Source: Hydrogenophaga sp. IBVHS1 (lineage in GTDB: Bacteria; Pseudomonadota; Gammaproteobacteria; Burkholderiales; Burkholderiaceae_C). From it: DNA of 64,000 nucleotides. The stretch spans positions 2,178,040 to 2,242,039 of the forward strand of contig NZ_NFUU01000001.1 of the NCBI RefSeq assembly GCF_002127265.1. Direction: 5' to 3'. How positions within the stretch are numbered: the first letter of the stretch is position 1; every line of letters begins with the position of its first letter. A model generated the notes under the pieces. That model did no database searches, was not told the DNA's origin, and was given only the letters and a program-made list of their open reading frames with translations. Of the stretch, positions 1 to 8,571 are shown piece by piece. Made by a program: the position numbers and the translations under genes.

Positions 1-642
1 CATGCGCTGAAGTTGCGCACCGAGGACTGGAGCACCGACCTCGACAAACTGGTGGTCGATCTGCGCGCGCACGGCATCGCGCCTTTGAAGGCTCCCGAAC
101 CAGATCCTCGCCCGCCCCGCCGGACGCTGGCGCAGCGCGTGCAGCGCGGCCTGACGTGGGTGGGCGGGATCGTTGTGGCGCTGGTGGTGCTGGGCTTGCT
201 GCTGCCGGAAGACGAAGACACCGACGCCGCTTCTGCCGTGCAGGCGCCCGTGGCCGACATCTCGGGGATCTGGTGGTCCATCGACGGCGCGAACCGGCCA
301 CTGCGCGTGCAGCTCGCGGTGAATGGCAGCGCCGTGCAGTTGCAGACCGATGCCTTTCCGGTCGACTGGTACCCCGCATGGCAGGGCTATGCGCAGAGCG
401 TGCTTGCCCAGGGACTGGTGGTGAAAGACGTTCGCTACGTTGGCCAGGGCATGCTCACCGACGTGATGGGCCTGCCCCGCATCGAACTGCCGTACCAGGC
501 CTACACCGGCGACGGCCGGGGACCGCTGACCACAGGCAGCGTGGTGCTGCAGGCCCGTGCGGACGGCAAGGAACTCACCGGCGAACTCTGGAGCAACGGC
601 GAGCAGGCCGCCACGCCGTTGCGCCTGGTGCGCAGCCCCTGA
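1..642 (+). CDS. C-terminal part of a membrane protein, possibly TIR-domain type (partial at 5' end)
   Basis: The reading frame is open from the first base, so the N-terminus lies outside the window. The first residues (ALKLRTEDWSTDLDKLVVDL) look like the final helix that closes many bacterial TIR domains, where an R-x-x-D-W/F-x-x-D-x-x-x-L pattern is common; this is pattern recognition on a short stretch. A Pro/Arg linker follows, then one membrane helix (WVGGIVVALVVLGLLL) and an acidic patch EDEDTD. A globular domain of about 130 residues ends the protein, with Trp-rich segments (GIWWSIDG, DWYPAWQGYAQ) that I do not recognise. An internal TTG at position 13 is probably not the start. The gene ends directly against the convergent ahpF stop. 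The membrane topology is clear; the family is uncertain. Confidence 0.55.
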   Translation, partial: HALKLRTEDWSTDLDKLVVDLRAHGIAPLKAPEPDPRPPRRTLAQRVQRGLTWVGGIVVALVVLGLLLPEDEDTDAASAVQAPVADISGIWWSIDGANRPLRVQLAVNGSAVQLQTDAFPVDWYPAWQGYAQSVLAQGLVVKDVRYVGQGMLTDVMGLPRIELPYQAYTGDGRGPLTTGSVVLQARADGKELTGELWSNGEQAATPLRLVRSP

Positions 643-2232
643 TCAGGCCGCGACCGCCTCGGCCACTTCGCTCACCACCGGCTGGCGAATCAGGTAGTCG
701 AAGGCGCTGAGGGCGGCCTTCGAACCGTCACCAGCGGCGATCACGATCTGCTTGTAGGGCACGGTGGTGCAGTCGCCTGCGGCGAACACGCCCGGCAGGT
801 TGGTGTGGCCTTTGGCGTCGATCTCGATCTCGCCAAAACGGCTGAGCTCGACCGTGCCCTTGAGCCACTCGGTGTTGGGCACGAGACCGATCTGCACGAA
901 CACGCCTTCGAGTTCCACGTGGCGCACTTCGCCACTCACTCGGTCCTTGTAAGACAAGCCATTCACCTTGCCGCCGGCACCCGTGATTTCGGTGGTCTGC
1001 GCGCTCACATGAATGCTCACGTTGCGCAGGCTCTTGAGCTTGCTCACCAGCACCGCGTCGGCCTTCAGCGCATCGGCGAACTCGACCAGCGTGACATGCT
1101 GAACAATGCCCGCGAGGTCAATGGCCGCTTCCACGCCGGAGTTGCCTCCGCCGATCACCGCCACGCGCTTGCCCTTGTAGAGCGGACCGTCGCAGTGCGG
1201 GCAATAGGCGACGCCCTTGTTGCGGTACTCGGCTTCGCCGGGCACATTCACATTGCGCCAGCGAGCACCGGTGGAAAGAATCACACTGCGCGCCTTGAGC
1301 GTCGCGCCGTTGGCCATCTGCACCTGCACCAGACCACCCGGCTCGGTGGCAGGAATCAGCTTGTCGGCACGCTGCAGGTTCATGATGTCCACGTCGTAGT
1401 GGCGCACCTGGGCTTCCAGCGCGGCGGCGAATTTCGGTCCATCGGTTTCGAGCACGCTGATGTAGTTCTCGATTGCCATGGTGTCGTTCACCTGCCCACC
1501 AAAACGCTCGGCCGCCACGCCCACGCGAATGCCCTTGCGCGCGGCATACACCGCTGCCGCCGCACCGGCCGGGCCACCGCCGACGATGAGCACATCAAAA
1601 GCTTCCCTGGCGCTGAGTTTTTCCGCTTCGCGCGCGTCGGCGTTCACGTCGAGTTTGGCCACGATCTCTTCCAGCGTCATGCGGCCGGAGCCGAACACCT
1701 CACCATTGAGAAAGACCATGGGCACGGCCATCACCTGGCGTTCATTGACCTCGTCCTGGAAGTGGACGCCATCGATCACCACGGTTTGCACGCCGGGGTT
1801 GCGAATCGCCATGAGCGAGAGCGCCTGCACCACATCCGGGCAGTTGTGGCACGACAGGCTCATGTAGACCTCGAACTTGAAGTCGCCGCGCAGCGCATCG
1901 ATGGCTTCCAGCGTGGCCGCTTCCACCTTGGGTGGATGACCCCCCGTCCACAGCAGCGCCAGCACGAGCGAAGTGAACTCGTGACCGAGCGGGATGGCGG
2001 CGAAGCGCACACCCGTCGTCTCGCCTTCGCGGGCGATCAGGAAGGAAGGCTTGCGCGCGTCGGTGCCGCTTTCGTCGAAAGACACCTTGTCCGACAGACT
2101 CGCGATGTCCTGCAGCAGAGCCCGCAACTCGGTCGCGGCATCACTGCCGTCGAGCGATGCGATCAGGCGAATGGGCCGCTGGAGCTTTTCCAGGTAGGCC
2201 TGGAGTTGTGACTTCATGGTGGTGTCGAGCAT
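643..2232 (-). CDS. ahpF: Alkyl hydroperoxide reductase subunit F (NADH:AhpC disulfide reductase)
   Basis: AhpF passes electrons from NADH through FAD and two dithiol centres to AhpC, which reduces organic peroxides and H2O2 in the cytoplasm. The 529-residue protein has the usual family length. The N-terminal tandem thioredoxin-fold domain carries CHNC (about residues 128-131). The FAD site GGGPAG is near 218-223, the second redox centre CPHC near 344-347, and the NAD site GGGNSG near 361-366. All redox-active cysteines are present. It lies 101 nt downstream of ahpC on the same strand, with a strong hairpin between them, so it is probably transcribed with ahpC at a lower level. The start [10 protein letters not shown] is the standard AhpF N-terminus. 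Confidence 0.97.
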   Translation of the reverse strand: MLDTTMKSQLQAYLEKLQRPIRLIASLDGSDAATELRALLQDIASLSDKVSFDESGTDARKPSFLIAREGETTGVRFAAIPLGHEFTSLVLALLWTGGHPPKVEAATLEAIDALRGDFKFEVYMSLSCHNCPDVVQALSLMAIRNPGVQTVVIDGVHFQDEVNERQVMAVPMVFLNGEVFGSGRMTLEEIVAKLDVNADAREAEKLSAREAFDVLIVGGGPAGAAAAVYAARKGIRVGVAAERFGGQVNDTMAIENYISVLETDGPKFAAALEAQVRHYDVDIMNLQRADKLIPATEPGGLVQVQMANGATLKARSVILSTGARWRNVNVPGEAEYRNKGVAYCPHCDGPLYKGKRVAVIGGGNSGVEAAIDLAGIVQHVTLVEFADALKADAVLVSKLKSLRNVSIHVSAQTTEITGAGGKVNGLSYKDRVSGEVRHVELEGVFVQIGLVPNTEWLKGTVELSRFGEIEIDAKGHTNLPGVFAAGDCTTVPYKQIVIAAGDGSKAALSAFDYLIRQPVVSEVAEAVAA

Positions 2233-2275
2233 GGGAATCTCCTTGAATGGTCTGGGGCTTCAATGCCGCCGGTGA

Positions 2276-2308
2276 ATGGGTTGTGGTCCGCAAGGGACCA
2301 CAACCCAT
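2276..2308 (-). promoter_or_regulatory. 14-bp perfect hairpin between ahpC and ahpF
   Basis: Arms ATGGGTTGTGGTCC (2276-2289) and GGACCACAACCCAT (2295-2308) pair perfectly around the 5-nt loop GCAAG. No U-tract follows in the direction of ahpCF transcription, so this is more likely an mRNA-stabilising or processing hairpin, or a partial attenuator that favours ahpC over ahpF, than a full terminator. Confidence 0.65.
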
Positions 2309-2333
2309 CGGGCTGCGGTACTGAGTGGAAAGA

Positions 2334-2897
2334 TCAGATCTTGCCGACCAGATCCAGCGAAGGAGCAATGGTCTTCGCGCCTTCCTGCCACTTGGCGGGG
2401 CACACCTGGCCGGGGTTGTTGGCCACGAATTGCGCTGCCTTCAGCTTGCGCAGCGTTTCCTTCACGTCGCGGGCAATCGCGTTGTCGTGGATTTCAGCGG
2501 TCTTGATCACGCCTTCGGGGTTGACGATGAAGGTGCCGCGCAGGGCAAGGCCTTCTTCTTCGATGTGCACGTCAAAGGCGCGGGTCAGCTGGTGCGTGGG
2601 GTCACCGATCAGCGGGAACTTGGCCTTGCCCACGGCGGGCGAGGTCTCGTGCCACACCTTGTGCGAGAAGTGCGTGTCGGTGGTGACGATGTAGACCTCG
2701 GCGCCTGCCTTCTGGAACTCGGCGTAGTTGTCGGCTGCGTCTTCCACTTCGGTCGGGCAGTTGAAGGTGAAGGCAGCGGGCATGAAGATCAGCACGGACC
2801 ACTCGCCGCGCAGGCTGGCGTCGGACACGGGAACAAACTTGCCATTGTGGAAAGCGGTGGCGGCGAAAGGTTTGACGGTGGTATTGATCAGGGACAT
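2334..2897 (-). CDS. ahpC: Alkyl hydroperoxide reductase subunit C (typical 2-Cys peroxiredoxin)
   Basis: AhpC is the cytoplasmic peroxidase that detoxifies H2O2 and alkyl peroxides and is recycled by AhpF. The 187 residues match the Escherichia coli length exactly. The peroxidatic Cys47 sits in FTFNCPTEVE and the resolving Cys166 in GQVCPAKW. The frame stays open further upstream, but the start MSLINTT is chosen because it is the family N-terminus and is preceded by AAGGAAA about 6 nt away. The region upstream carries ATAG/CTAT tetrads typical of OxyR sites, so peroxide induction is likely. Confidence 0.98.
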   Translation of the reverse strand: MSLINTTVKPFAATAFHNGKFVPVSDASLRGEWSVLIFMPAAFTFNCPTEVEDAADNYAEFQKAGAEVYIVTTDTHFSHKVWHETSPAVGKAKFPLIGDPTHQLTRAFDVHIEEEGLALRGTFIVNPEGVIKTAEIHDNAIARDVKETLRKLKAAQFVANNPGQVCPAKWQEGAKTIAPSLDLVGKI

Positions 2898-2963
2898 GGA
2901 GTTTCCTTGGTGAAGTTGGAGGAAGTGAAAAAGCAGACGCCTTGTAGAGGCGATGGATGAACT

Positions 2964-3017
2964 ATAGCTGAATACTATCGACACGGCGAATTGATAGCTT
3001 CTATGAACGTCATAGCT
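2964..3017 (-). promoter_or_regulatory. Candidate OxyR-binding sites upstream of ahpC
   Basis: OxyR contacts ATAG and CTAT tetrads placed at roughly 11-nt steps. ATAG at 2964 and CTAT at 2975 form one dimer site with the expected 7-nt spacer. CTAT at 3001 and ATAG at 3012 fit the central pair of a second site, with ATTG at 2990 as the weaker outer half. Both sites lie 67-120 nt upstream of the ahpC start. No oxyR gene is in the window. The match is by eye. Confidence 0.5.
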
Positions 3018-3058
3018 TTTGTTGCTCTGCAGCACAACAAATTGGAACAAATGTGAAT

Positions 3059-3086
3059 AGGAATGATTTTTATTTGAGATAATAAC
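3059..3086 (+). promoter_or_regulatory. Candidate Fur box upstream of the siderophore receptor
   Basis: The AT-rich segment contains AATGATTTTTATT followed by GAGATAATAAC. It matches the Fur half pattern AATGATAATCATT at 10 of 13 positions. It lies about 110 nt before the receptor start, in a region otherwise much richer in GC. An iron-repressed promoter is inferred from this match and from the function of the gene. Confidence 0.45.
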
Positions 3087-3194
3087 GGCTGAAGCCAGCC
3101 GAATCCTTCCGAACTGACGTGTTCTTGCACCTTGCCGGTGCGATGTGGAAGCCAGCCAGCCAACACCTCATCGCAACCCGCAAGGACTTCTTTC

Positions 3195-5375
3195 ATGGCA
3201 CACATCCACCGACGCAAGCACACCAAATCCGCACACCTCCTCGCCCTGCTCGCCGCCTCCGTTCCAGCCGCCGGCATGGCACAGCCACAGGCCCCCACGC
3301 TGCCCACCGTGACGGTGAAGGAATCGCCCGAGGTGCCTTACAAGGCCGACAAATCGGCCAACGAGAAAATCACCCAGCCGCTGCTGGACACGCCCAAGAC
3401 CATCCAGATCATCAAGAAGGAAACGCTCGAGGAGCAAGGTGCCATCACGCTGATGGAAGCCCTGCGCAACACGCCCGGCATCACCATGCAGATGGGCGAA
3501 AACGGCAACACCTCTGCGGGCGACACCTTCCAGCTTCGCGGCTTCTCGCTGCAACAATCGACCTTCGTCGACGGCATCCGGGACCTCGGCGCCGTCACCC
3601 GTGACACCTTCAACCTCGAGCAGGTCGAGATCATCAAAGGCCCGGCCGGTGCGGAAACCGGCCGAGGCGCTGCCACCGGCTCCCTCAACCTCATCTCCAA
3701 GCAAGCCCACCTGGGGGACGAAACGAGCGTCTCCGGCACCCTGGGCACCGCCAGCCGCAAGCGCGCCACCCTGGACCTGAACCGCCAGACCAGCGACACC
3801 TCGGCTTTCCGCCTCAACGCCATGGTGCAGGACAGCGGCGTGGATGGCCGCAACTTCGTCGACAACAGCGGCGGTGGCCTGGGCCTGTCGTACGTTGCCG
3901 GCCTGGGCACGCCGACCCGTGTGCATCTGTACTCGCAGCACATCCGGCAGAACAACACGCCCGATGGCGGCATTCCCTCGATCGGCTTCCCGGGCTTCTA
4001 CAACGCAACACCGGCCGTCGCAGGTGCCGCCAAGGTCAACCGCGAAAACTTCTACGGCAGCCCGAACGACCACGAGAAGATCGATGCCGACATGTTCACC
4101 GTCAAGGTCGAGCACGACATCGGACCGGGCCTGACCGTGCGCAACGTGACCCGCTACGGCAAGAACAAGATGGACCGCGTGCTCACCGGCATCAACGCGA
4201 TCACCGCCGCGAACCCGGCAGATCCCTCCAGCTGGACCATCAGCCGCTCGCGCCAGAACGTGGACCAGGAAAACTCCATCTTCGCCAACCAGACCAGCCT
4301 GAACAGCGAGTTCTCCACCGGCAGCATCAAGCACTCACTGGCCGCTGGTCTGGAGCTGATGAACGAGCGCCAGACGACCTACACGCACGCCAGCACCGGC
4401 ACCACCAGCGCGGCCAACCTGTACAACCCGAACCCGAACGATCCCATGGCCACCTTCGGCCCGCGCACCGGTGCGCAATCGGGCGGCTCCACCAGCACGG
4501 TCGGCCTCTATGTGTTCAACAACGCCCAGCTCACCGAGCGGTTTTCGATCAATGGCGGCCTGCGGCTGGACAACTATTCGGTGAGCACGCGAACGCCCAC
4601 CGTGAGCGCCGACGACACGGACACACTCACGAGCTGGAACCTGGGTGGCGTGTACAAGCCGGCTGAAAACGGCAGCATCTACGTGTCATACGCCACCTCG
4701 GCCACGCCACCCGGTGGCAACAACTTCCAGTTGAGCGCTGCCGCCGGGAACATCAACAACTCGGCGCTGGATCCGCAGGAAACCGAGTCGGTGGAACTGG
4801 GTACCAAATGGGAACTGCTGAACAAGCGGCTGAACGTGGCGGCGGCGCTCTTCCGCACCGACAACGACAAGCAGACCACGTATGACGCGATCAGCGGCAC
4901 GACGCAGCAGTTTGGCAAGACCCGCGTGCAAGGCATCGAATTGTCGGCCGTGGGCCAGATCACCAACTTCTGGCAGATCACCGCTGGCCTGGCCAAGACG
5001 AGCACCAAAGCGATCAACCAGCAAACCGCCACCGCGGTCACCGATGGCGTGCGCTGGTCGCCTGACCTGACCGCCACCCTTTGGACCTCCTACCAGCTGG
5101 ACAAACTGACCTTGGGCCTGGGCACGCGTTACGTCTCGGAGCAAAAGCGGGTGATCAATGGTGCCAATCCTGCGACGCAGAACGTGCCCAACATCCCCTC
5201 CTTCTGGGTAGCGGATGCCATGGCGACCTACCAGGTCAACCCCAAGCTGAGCTTTCGACTGAACGTCTACAACCTGTTCGACAAAGAGTACCTCTCGGTG
5301 TTGAACAACGGCGGTTCGCGTCTGGCGCTGGGCGCGCCGCGCTCGGCTGCCGTCACGGCCAACTACAAGTTCTGA
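3195..5375 (+). CDS. fiu: TonB-dependent siderophore receptor, Fiu/PiuA type
   Basis: This outer-membrane gated beta-barrel takes up ferric catecholate-type siderophores, powered by TonB-ExbBD. The 726-residue protein has a signal peptide (MAHIHRRKH to about residue 29), a TonB-box-like LPTVTVKE segment, and a plug domain with PLLDTPKTIQII, LRNTPGI and the RG motif in FQLRGF. It ends in the aromatic terminus TANYKF. The start with AAGGA 8 nt upstream is preferred over an in-frame ATG 63 nt earlier that would bury the signal peptide. The downstream PiuC hydroxylase is the usual partner of Fiu/PiuA. The exact siderophore cannot be read from sequence. Confidence 0.92.
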   Translation: MAHIHRRKHTKSAHLLALLAASVPAAGMAQPQAPTLPTVTVKESPEVPYKADKSANEKITQPLLDTPKTIQIIKKETLEEQGAITLMEALRNTPGITMQMGENGNTSAGDTFQLRGFSLQQSTFVDGIRDLGAVTRDTFNLEQVEIIKGPAGAETGRGAATGSLNLISKQAHLGDETSVSGTLGTASRKRATLDLNRQTSDTSAFRLNAMVQDSGVDGRNFVDNSGGGLGLSYVAGLGTPTRVHLYSQHIRQNNTPDGGIPSIGFPGFYNATPAVAGAAKVNRENFYGSPNDHEKIDADMFTVKVEHDIGPGLTVRNVTRYGKNKMDRVLTGINAITAANPADPSSWTISRSRQNVDQENSIFANQTSLNSEFSTGSIKHSLAAGLELMNERQTTYTHASTGTTSAANLYNPNPNDPMATFGPRTGAQSGGSTSTVGLYVFNNAQLTERFSINGGLRLDNYSVSTRTPTVSADDTDTLTSWNLGGVYKPAENGSIYVSYATSATPPGGNNFQLSAAAGNINNSALDPQETESVELGTKWELLNKRLNVAAALFRTDNDKQTTYDAISGTTQQFGKTRVQGIELSAVGQITNFWQITAGLAKTSTKAINQQTATAVTDGVRWSPDLTATLWTSYQLDKLTLGLGTRYVSEQKRVINGANPATQNVPNIPSFWVADAMATYQVNPKLSFRLNVYNLFDKEYLSVLNNGGSRLALGAPRSAAVTANYKF

Positions 5376-5409
5376 TGCACTGATTTCGCTCTTCAGAACG
5401 TGACCAACG

Positions 5410-5435
5410 AGAGGCCCGCTCACCCGCGGGCCTCT
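5410..5435 (+). terminator. Hairpin between fiu and piuC
   Basis: A 10-bp GC-rich stem (arms GAGGCCCGC and GCGGGCCTC plus one A-T pair) is closed by a loop of about 6 nt and followed by TTCCCGTTT. It resembles a weak rho-independent terminator, so piuC may depend on read-through from fiu or on a promoter of its own. Confidence 0.55.
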
Positions 5436-5458
5436 TCCCGTTTCAGGAACCCAGGCCC

Positions 5459-6139
5459 ATGCTGCTGCACATTCCCCAGGTACTGACCGCCGTCGAGGTC
5501 GCTGATATCCGCCAGGCCCTGGAGCTCGAGGGCTGGGTGGACGGTCTGCAGACCAGCGGGCCGCAGGCTTCAAACTTGAAGCGCAACCTGCAGCTGGACC
5601 CGAATTCCCCAGCATTTCCCGCACTTTCGCAACGCATCGCCGATGCGCTCAATCGCCATCCGATGTTCCTGTCGGCAGTGCTGCCGAAGACCATGCTGCC
5701 CCCCATGTTCAACCGCTACGAAGGTGGCGGGCAATATGGCAACCACATCGACAACACGATCCAGACCAGCCGTTTCAGCGGCCAGAAAGTGCGCACCGAT
5801 GTGTCGACCACCGTGTTTCTGAGCGCACCCGAAGAATACGAAGGTGGCGAACTCATCGCCGAAGACAGTTTCGGCACGCACGAGATCAAGCTGGATGCGG
5901 GCGATGCCATCGTCTACCCGTCCACCAGCCTGCACCGCGTGGAGCCGGTCACGCGCGGCGCGCGCGTGGCGTCTTTCCTCTGGACGCAGAGTCTGGTGCG
6001 CGACGCGTGGCGCCGCTCGATGCTGTTCGATCTGGATATGACGATCCTCAAGCTGCGCCACCAACTGGGCGACACCGCAGAGGTCGTCGCGCTAACGGGC
6101 CACTACCACAAGCTCCTGCAGCAATGGGCAGAGGTTTGA
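5459..6139 (+). CDS. piuC: PKHD-type Fe(II)/2-oxoglutarate-dependent hydroxylase PiuC/YbiX
   Basis: This cytoplasmic member of the Fe(II)- and 2-oxoglutarate-dependent dioxygenase superfamily is encoded next to Fiu/PiuA receptors in many proteobacteria, and its substrate is not settled. The 226 residues match the family length. The iron triad is visible as H96 and D98 in GNHIDNT and H159 in SLHRVEPV, with R169 in RGARVAS as the co-substrate-binding arginine. It follows fiu in the same direction after a hairpin. It probably belongs to the same iron-starvation response. The call is strong; the biochemical role is inferred from family. Confidence 0.94.
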   Translation: MLLHIPQVLTAVEVADIRQALELEGWVDGLQTSGPQASNLKRNLQLDPNSPAFPALSQRIADALNRHPMFLSAVLPKTMLPPMFNRYEGGGQYGNHIDNTIQTSRFSGQKVRTDVSTTVFLSAPEEYEGGELIAEDSFGTHEIKLDAGDAIVYPSTSLHRVEPVTRGARVASFLWTQSLVRDAWRRSMLFDLDMTILKLRHQLGDTAEVVALTGHYHKLLQQWAEV

Positions 6140-6151
6140 TCTGATGGCGCG

Positions 6152-7555
6152 TCAGTACACGTCGCGCCGGTAGCGGCCGTCAGCGGCTAGCTGCTGCAAC
6201 GCTTCTTCGCCCAGGATGCGCTGCAGCGCGTCGTTCACCTCGCCCGCCATGCCCTCGAGGCTGCCGCACACGTAGATGGCAGCGCCCTGCTCCACCCACT
6301 CACGCACCTCGCCAGCTGACTCTGCCAGCGCATGCTGCACGTAGCGGCGCTCTTCCTGATCGCGCGAGAAAACCCAGTCCGCCCTGAGCCAACCCTGCCG
6401 AACCCAGGTATCGATCTCATCGCGATGGTGTGCGTCGCAATGGGCGTTGCGCTCGCCGAACAGCAGCCACATGGGTGCCACGCTTTCGGGGCGTTCGGCA
6501 CCGCTGCCCAGCATTCCCGCAGCGGCCAGTCGGCCGCGCATGTGCCCGCGCAGCCCCGCCAGTCCCGTGCCATTGCCGATGAGGATCAGGGGGCGATGGG
6601 CGTTGTCGCCCATGCGGAAGCCGCTGTGTTCACGCACGCGCAGCATGACCGAGGCACCCAGGTCTGCCTGCTTCGTAAGCCAGCCCGAGGCCACGCCCAG
6701 GCTGCCGTCGGTGCGCCGGCTCTGGCGCACCAGCAGGTGCAAGGCGCCGTCTTGCGGTACCGACGCAATCGAATAATCGCGAGGCTCGCCTGGCGCGGTG
6801 GGCACCTCGATCTGCACCAGGTCGCCGGCCTGCCAATCCGGCAGTGGCTGAAGCGCATCGGGCACCAGCACCAGGTGCCATACCGCCTCACCCGCGCTGC
6901 CGGGGTTGAGGTGCTCACGCGCCTGAAGCCGCCAGGGTTGCAGGGAAGGCGCCTCCCAGTCGGGCAGGTCGTTGGTGCCGGCCAGATGGGCGAGGTGCTG
7001 GCGCCAGCGCTGCAGGGCATTGGGGTCGCTCTTGTCGACATCGATGCGCTCGAACAGCGGCTGCGCACCATTGGCCATGAGCCAATGGTCCAGCGCGCGG
7101 CCGAATCCGCAGTAGTTCGCGTAGGTCTGATCGCCCAGCGCCAGCAGACCCACATGCAGGTGCGAGAGGTTCACCGCCGCACTCGCCATCACCTGGCGCG
7201 CGAACGGCACCGCGCTGTCGGGCGGATCGCCTTCGCCATAGGTGCTGGCAATGCACAGCAGGCGATCGGCGTGCTGCAGATCGGCCATGCGGATCTGGCT
7301 GAGTGGCGCCAGGCGCACCGGCACACCAGCGGTGTGCAGCGCCTGCGCGGTCTGAAGCGCGAGCTGCTCGGCCTGTCCGGTCTGGCTGGCGTAGGCCACC
7401 CACCATGCCGGTGCGCCGGGCGTTGCCGGCAGCAGTGCGTCCACCCGGCGCTGGGCCTCGCGCTGGCGCTGGCGGTAGCGCCATGCGATGGTGCCGCACA
7501 TCAGCATGTAGGCCAGCACCGTCACCAGGGCTTGAACGATCTGCTCTCTCGTCAT
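6152..7555 (-). CDS. Membrane-anchored flavodoxin/ferredoxin-NADP reductase-type diflavin protein (sulfite reductase alpha-like)
   Basis: This diflavin reductase is built like CysJ or cytochrome P450 reductase but shorter (467 residues). A single N-terminal helix (about 8-24) is followed by a flavodoxin domain with SQTG (57-60), STYGEGDPPD and LGDQTYANYCG. An FAD domain with RDYS (259-262) and an NAD(P)H domain with GNGTGLAGLRGH (328-339) come next. It is the last gene of a five-gene operon and overlaps apbE by 4 nt (ATGA). The context argues against assimilatory sulfite reduction. It more likely feeds electrons from cytosolic NAD(P)H into the membrane/periplasmic flavin relay formed by its operon partners, perhaps to release iron from siderophores. 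Confidence 0.88.
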   Translation of the reverse strand: MTREQIVQALVTVLAYMLMCGTIAWRYRQRQREAQRRVDALLPATPGAPAWWVAYASQTGQAEQLALQTAQALHTAGVPVRLAPLSQIRMADLQHADRLLCIASTYGEGDPPDSAVPFARQVMASAAVNLSHLHVGLLALGDQTYANYCGFGRALDHWLMANGAQPLFERIDVDKSDPNALQRWRQHLAHLAGTNDLPDWEAPSLQPWRLQAREHLNPGSAGEAVWHLVLVPDALQPLPDWQAGDLVQIEVPTAPGEPRDYSIASVPQDGALHLLVRQSRRTDGSLGVASGWLTKQADLGASVMLRVREHSGFRMGDNAHRPLILIGNGTGLAGLRGHMRGRLAAAGMLGSGAERPESVAPMWLLFGERNAHCDAHHRDEIDTWVRQGWLRADWVFSRDQEERRYVQHALAESAGEVREWVEQGAAIYVCGSLEGMAGEVNDALQRILGEEALQQLAADGRYRRDVY

Positions 7556-8571
7556 TCCGCAAACGCTTCCATGGCCGGTGTCAGCGTCTCACGCAGGCTT
7601 CCATCTGGTTCGCGCTGCACGAACAGCGCGGCGATGCGGTGCTCCATCGCCAGCGCCATGCCCTGCTCCTGTCCCAGCACGGTGAGCGCCGTGGACCAGG
7701 CGTCTGCCCACAGGCACTCCTGGTGCAGCACGCTCACCGAAGCGAGGCCATGACCCACGGGGCGACCCTGTCGTGGATCGATGGTGTGCGGCCAATGCGC
7801 GCCGTCTTGCGTGAAGGCACGCCGGTAGTCGCCAGAGGTGGCCACGCAAATCCCGTGCAGCGCCACGCGCGTGGGCAGCAGCGGGCGGGCGCCCTCCACG
7901 ACCGGCGGCGACTCAAGCTCCACCCACCAGGGTTGCCCCCCCAGACCAAAGCCCTGGCCGCGCAGTTCACCACCCACCTCTACCAGAGTGTTCTGCAGGC
8001 CCATGTCGTTCAGCCGCCGCGATACACGGTCCACCGCATGGCCTTTGGCAATCGCTGAAAAATCCAGCCACACGCCGCCGGGTTGATGGGCCTCGCGACG
8101 GCCGGCGTCCCACTGCAATGCGCGCCAGTCGATGTGGGCCAGCGCGGTCTGCACAGCATCGTTGGTGGGCATCCTGAAGCTGGCATCGGTGTAGCGGGGA
8201 CTGGGGCCGAAACCCCAGAGATTGACCAGCGCGCCCGCCGCCGGATTGAAGGCGCCACCGGAGGCATCGGCCATCCACAGCGCCGCCTCCAGCACCTCGG
8301 CGAAGGGCTCGGGCAATGAATGCCAGGTGCCTGCAGGCGCCCGGTTGAAGCGATCCAGATCGGAACCGGAAAGCCAGGTGCTCATTTGCGCCACCACCAG
8401 GTCCAGCTCGGCCTGAACGGCCCACCGTACAGACTCCAGAGAGCGGGCTTGCGACGTCGCACAGAGCACCCGCCAGGTGGTGCCCATGGTCTCGCCACTG
8501 AGGCTGTGCGTACGCCCACCCAGCAGGGGCGCTGCGCCCTCCAGCTGCAGCGGCACGAGCACGCGGTTCAT
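7552..8571 (-). CDS. apbE: FAD:protein FMN transferase ApbE
   Basis: ApbE attaches FMN covalently through a phosphoester bond to Thr/Ser in D-x-x-S/T-G-A-T motifs, using FAD and Mg2+. The 339-residue protein shows the family landmarks SGETMGTTWRV near the N-terminus, GGAFNPAAGALVNLWGFG, the Gly-rich VEVGGELRGQG, and DAWSTALTVLG with the Mg-binding Asp/Thr. The start MNRVLVPLQL is chosen because it overlaps the upstream stop by 1 nt (TGATG). The frame stays open further upstream but reads as low-quality sequence there. No signal peptide or lipobox is apparent from this start, unlike the common periplasmic lipoprotein ApbE. The likely target, DUF2271, is encoded in the same operon. Confidence 0.93.
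   Translation of the reverse strand: MNRVLVPLQLEGAAPLLGGRTHSLSGETMGTTWRVLCATSQARSLESVRWAVQAELDLVVAQMSTWLSGSDLDRFNRAPAGTWHSLPEPFAEVLEAALWMADASGGAFNPAAGALVNLWGFGPSPRYTDASFRMPTNDAVQTALAHIDWRALQWDAGRREAHQPGGVWLDFSAIAKGHAVDRVSRRLNDMGLQNTLVEVGGELRGQGFGLGGQPWWVELESPPVVEGARPLLPTRVALHGICVATSGDYRRAFTQDGAHWPHTIDPRQGRPVGHGLASVSVLHQECLWADAWSTALTVLGQEQGMALAMEHRIAALFVQREPDGSLRETLTPAMEAFAE

Noticed and set aside
805-2211. A 468-codon open frame opposite ahpF
   Set aside because: It mirrors the ahpF codons and has biased, motif-free composition; ahpF has all its redox motifs.
2276-2308. Rho-independent terminator after ahpC
   Set aside because: The stem is perfect but no U-tract follows in the transcribed direction, and ahpF needs the same transcript.
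6152-7555. Assimilatory sulfite reductase flavoprotein CysJ
   Set aside because: The diflavin domains match, but the protein is too short, has a membrane anchor, and lies in a PepSY/ApbE iron operon away from cys genes.
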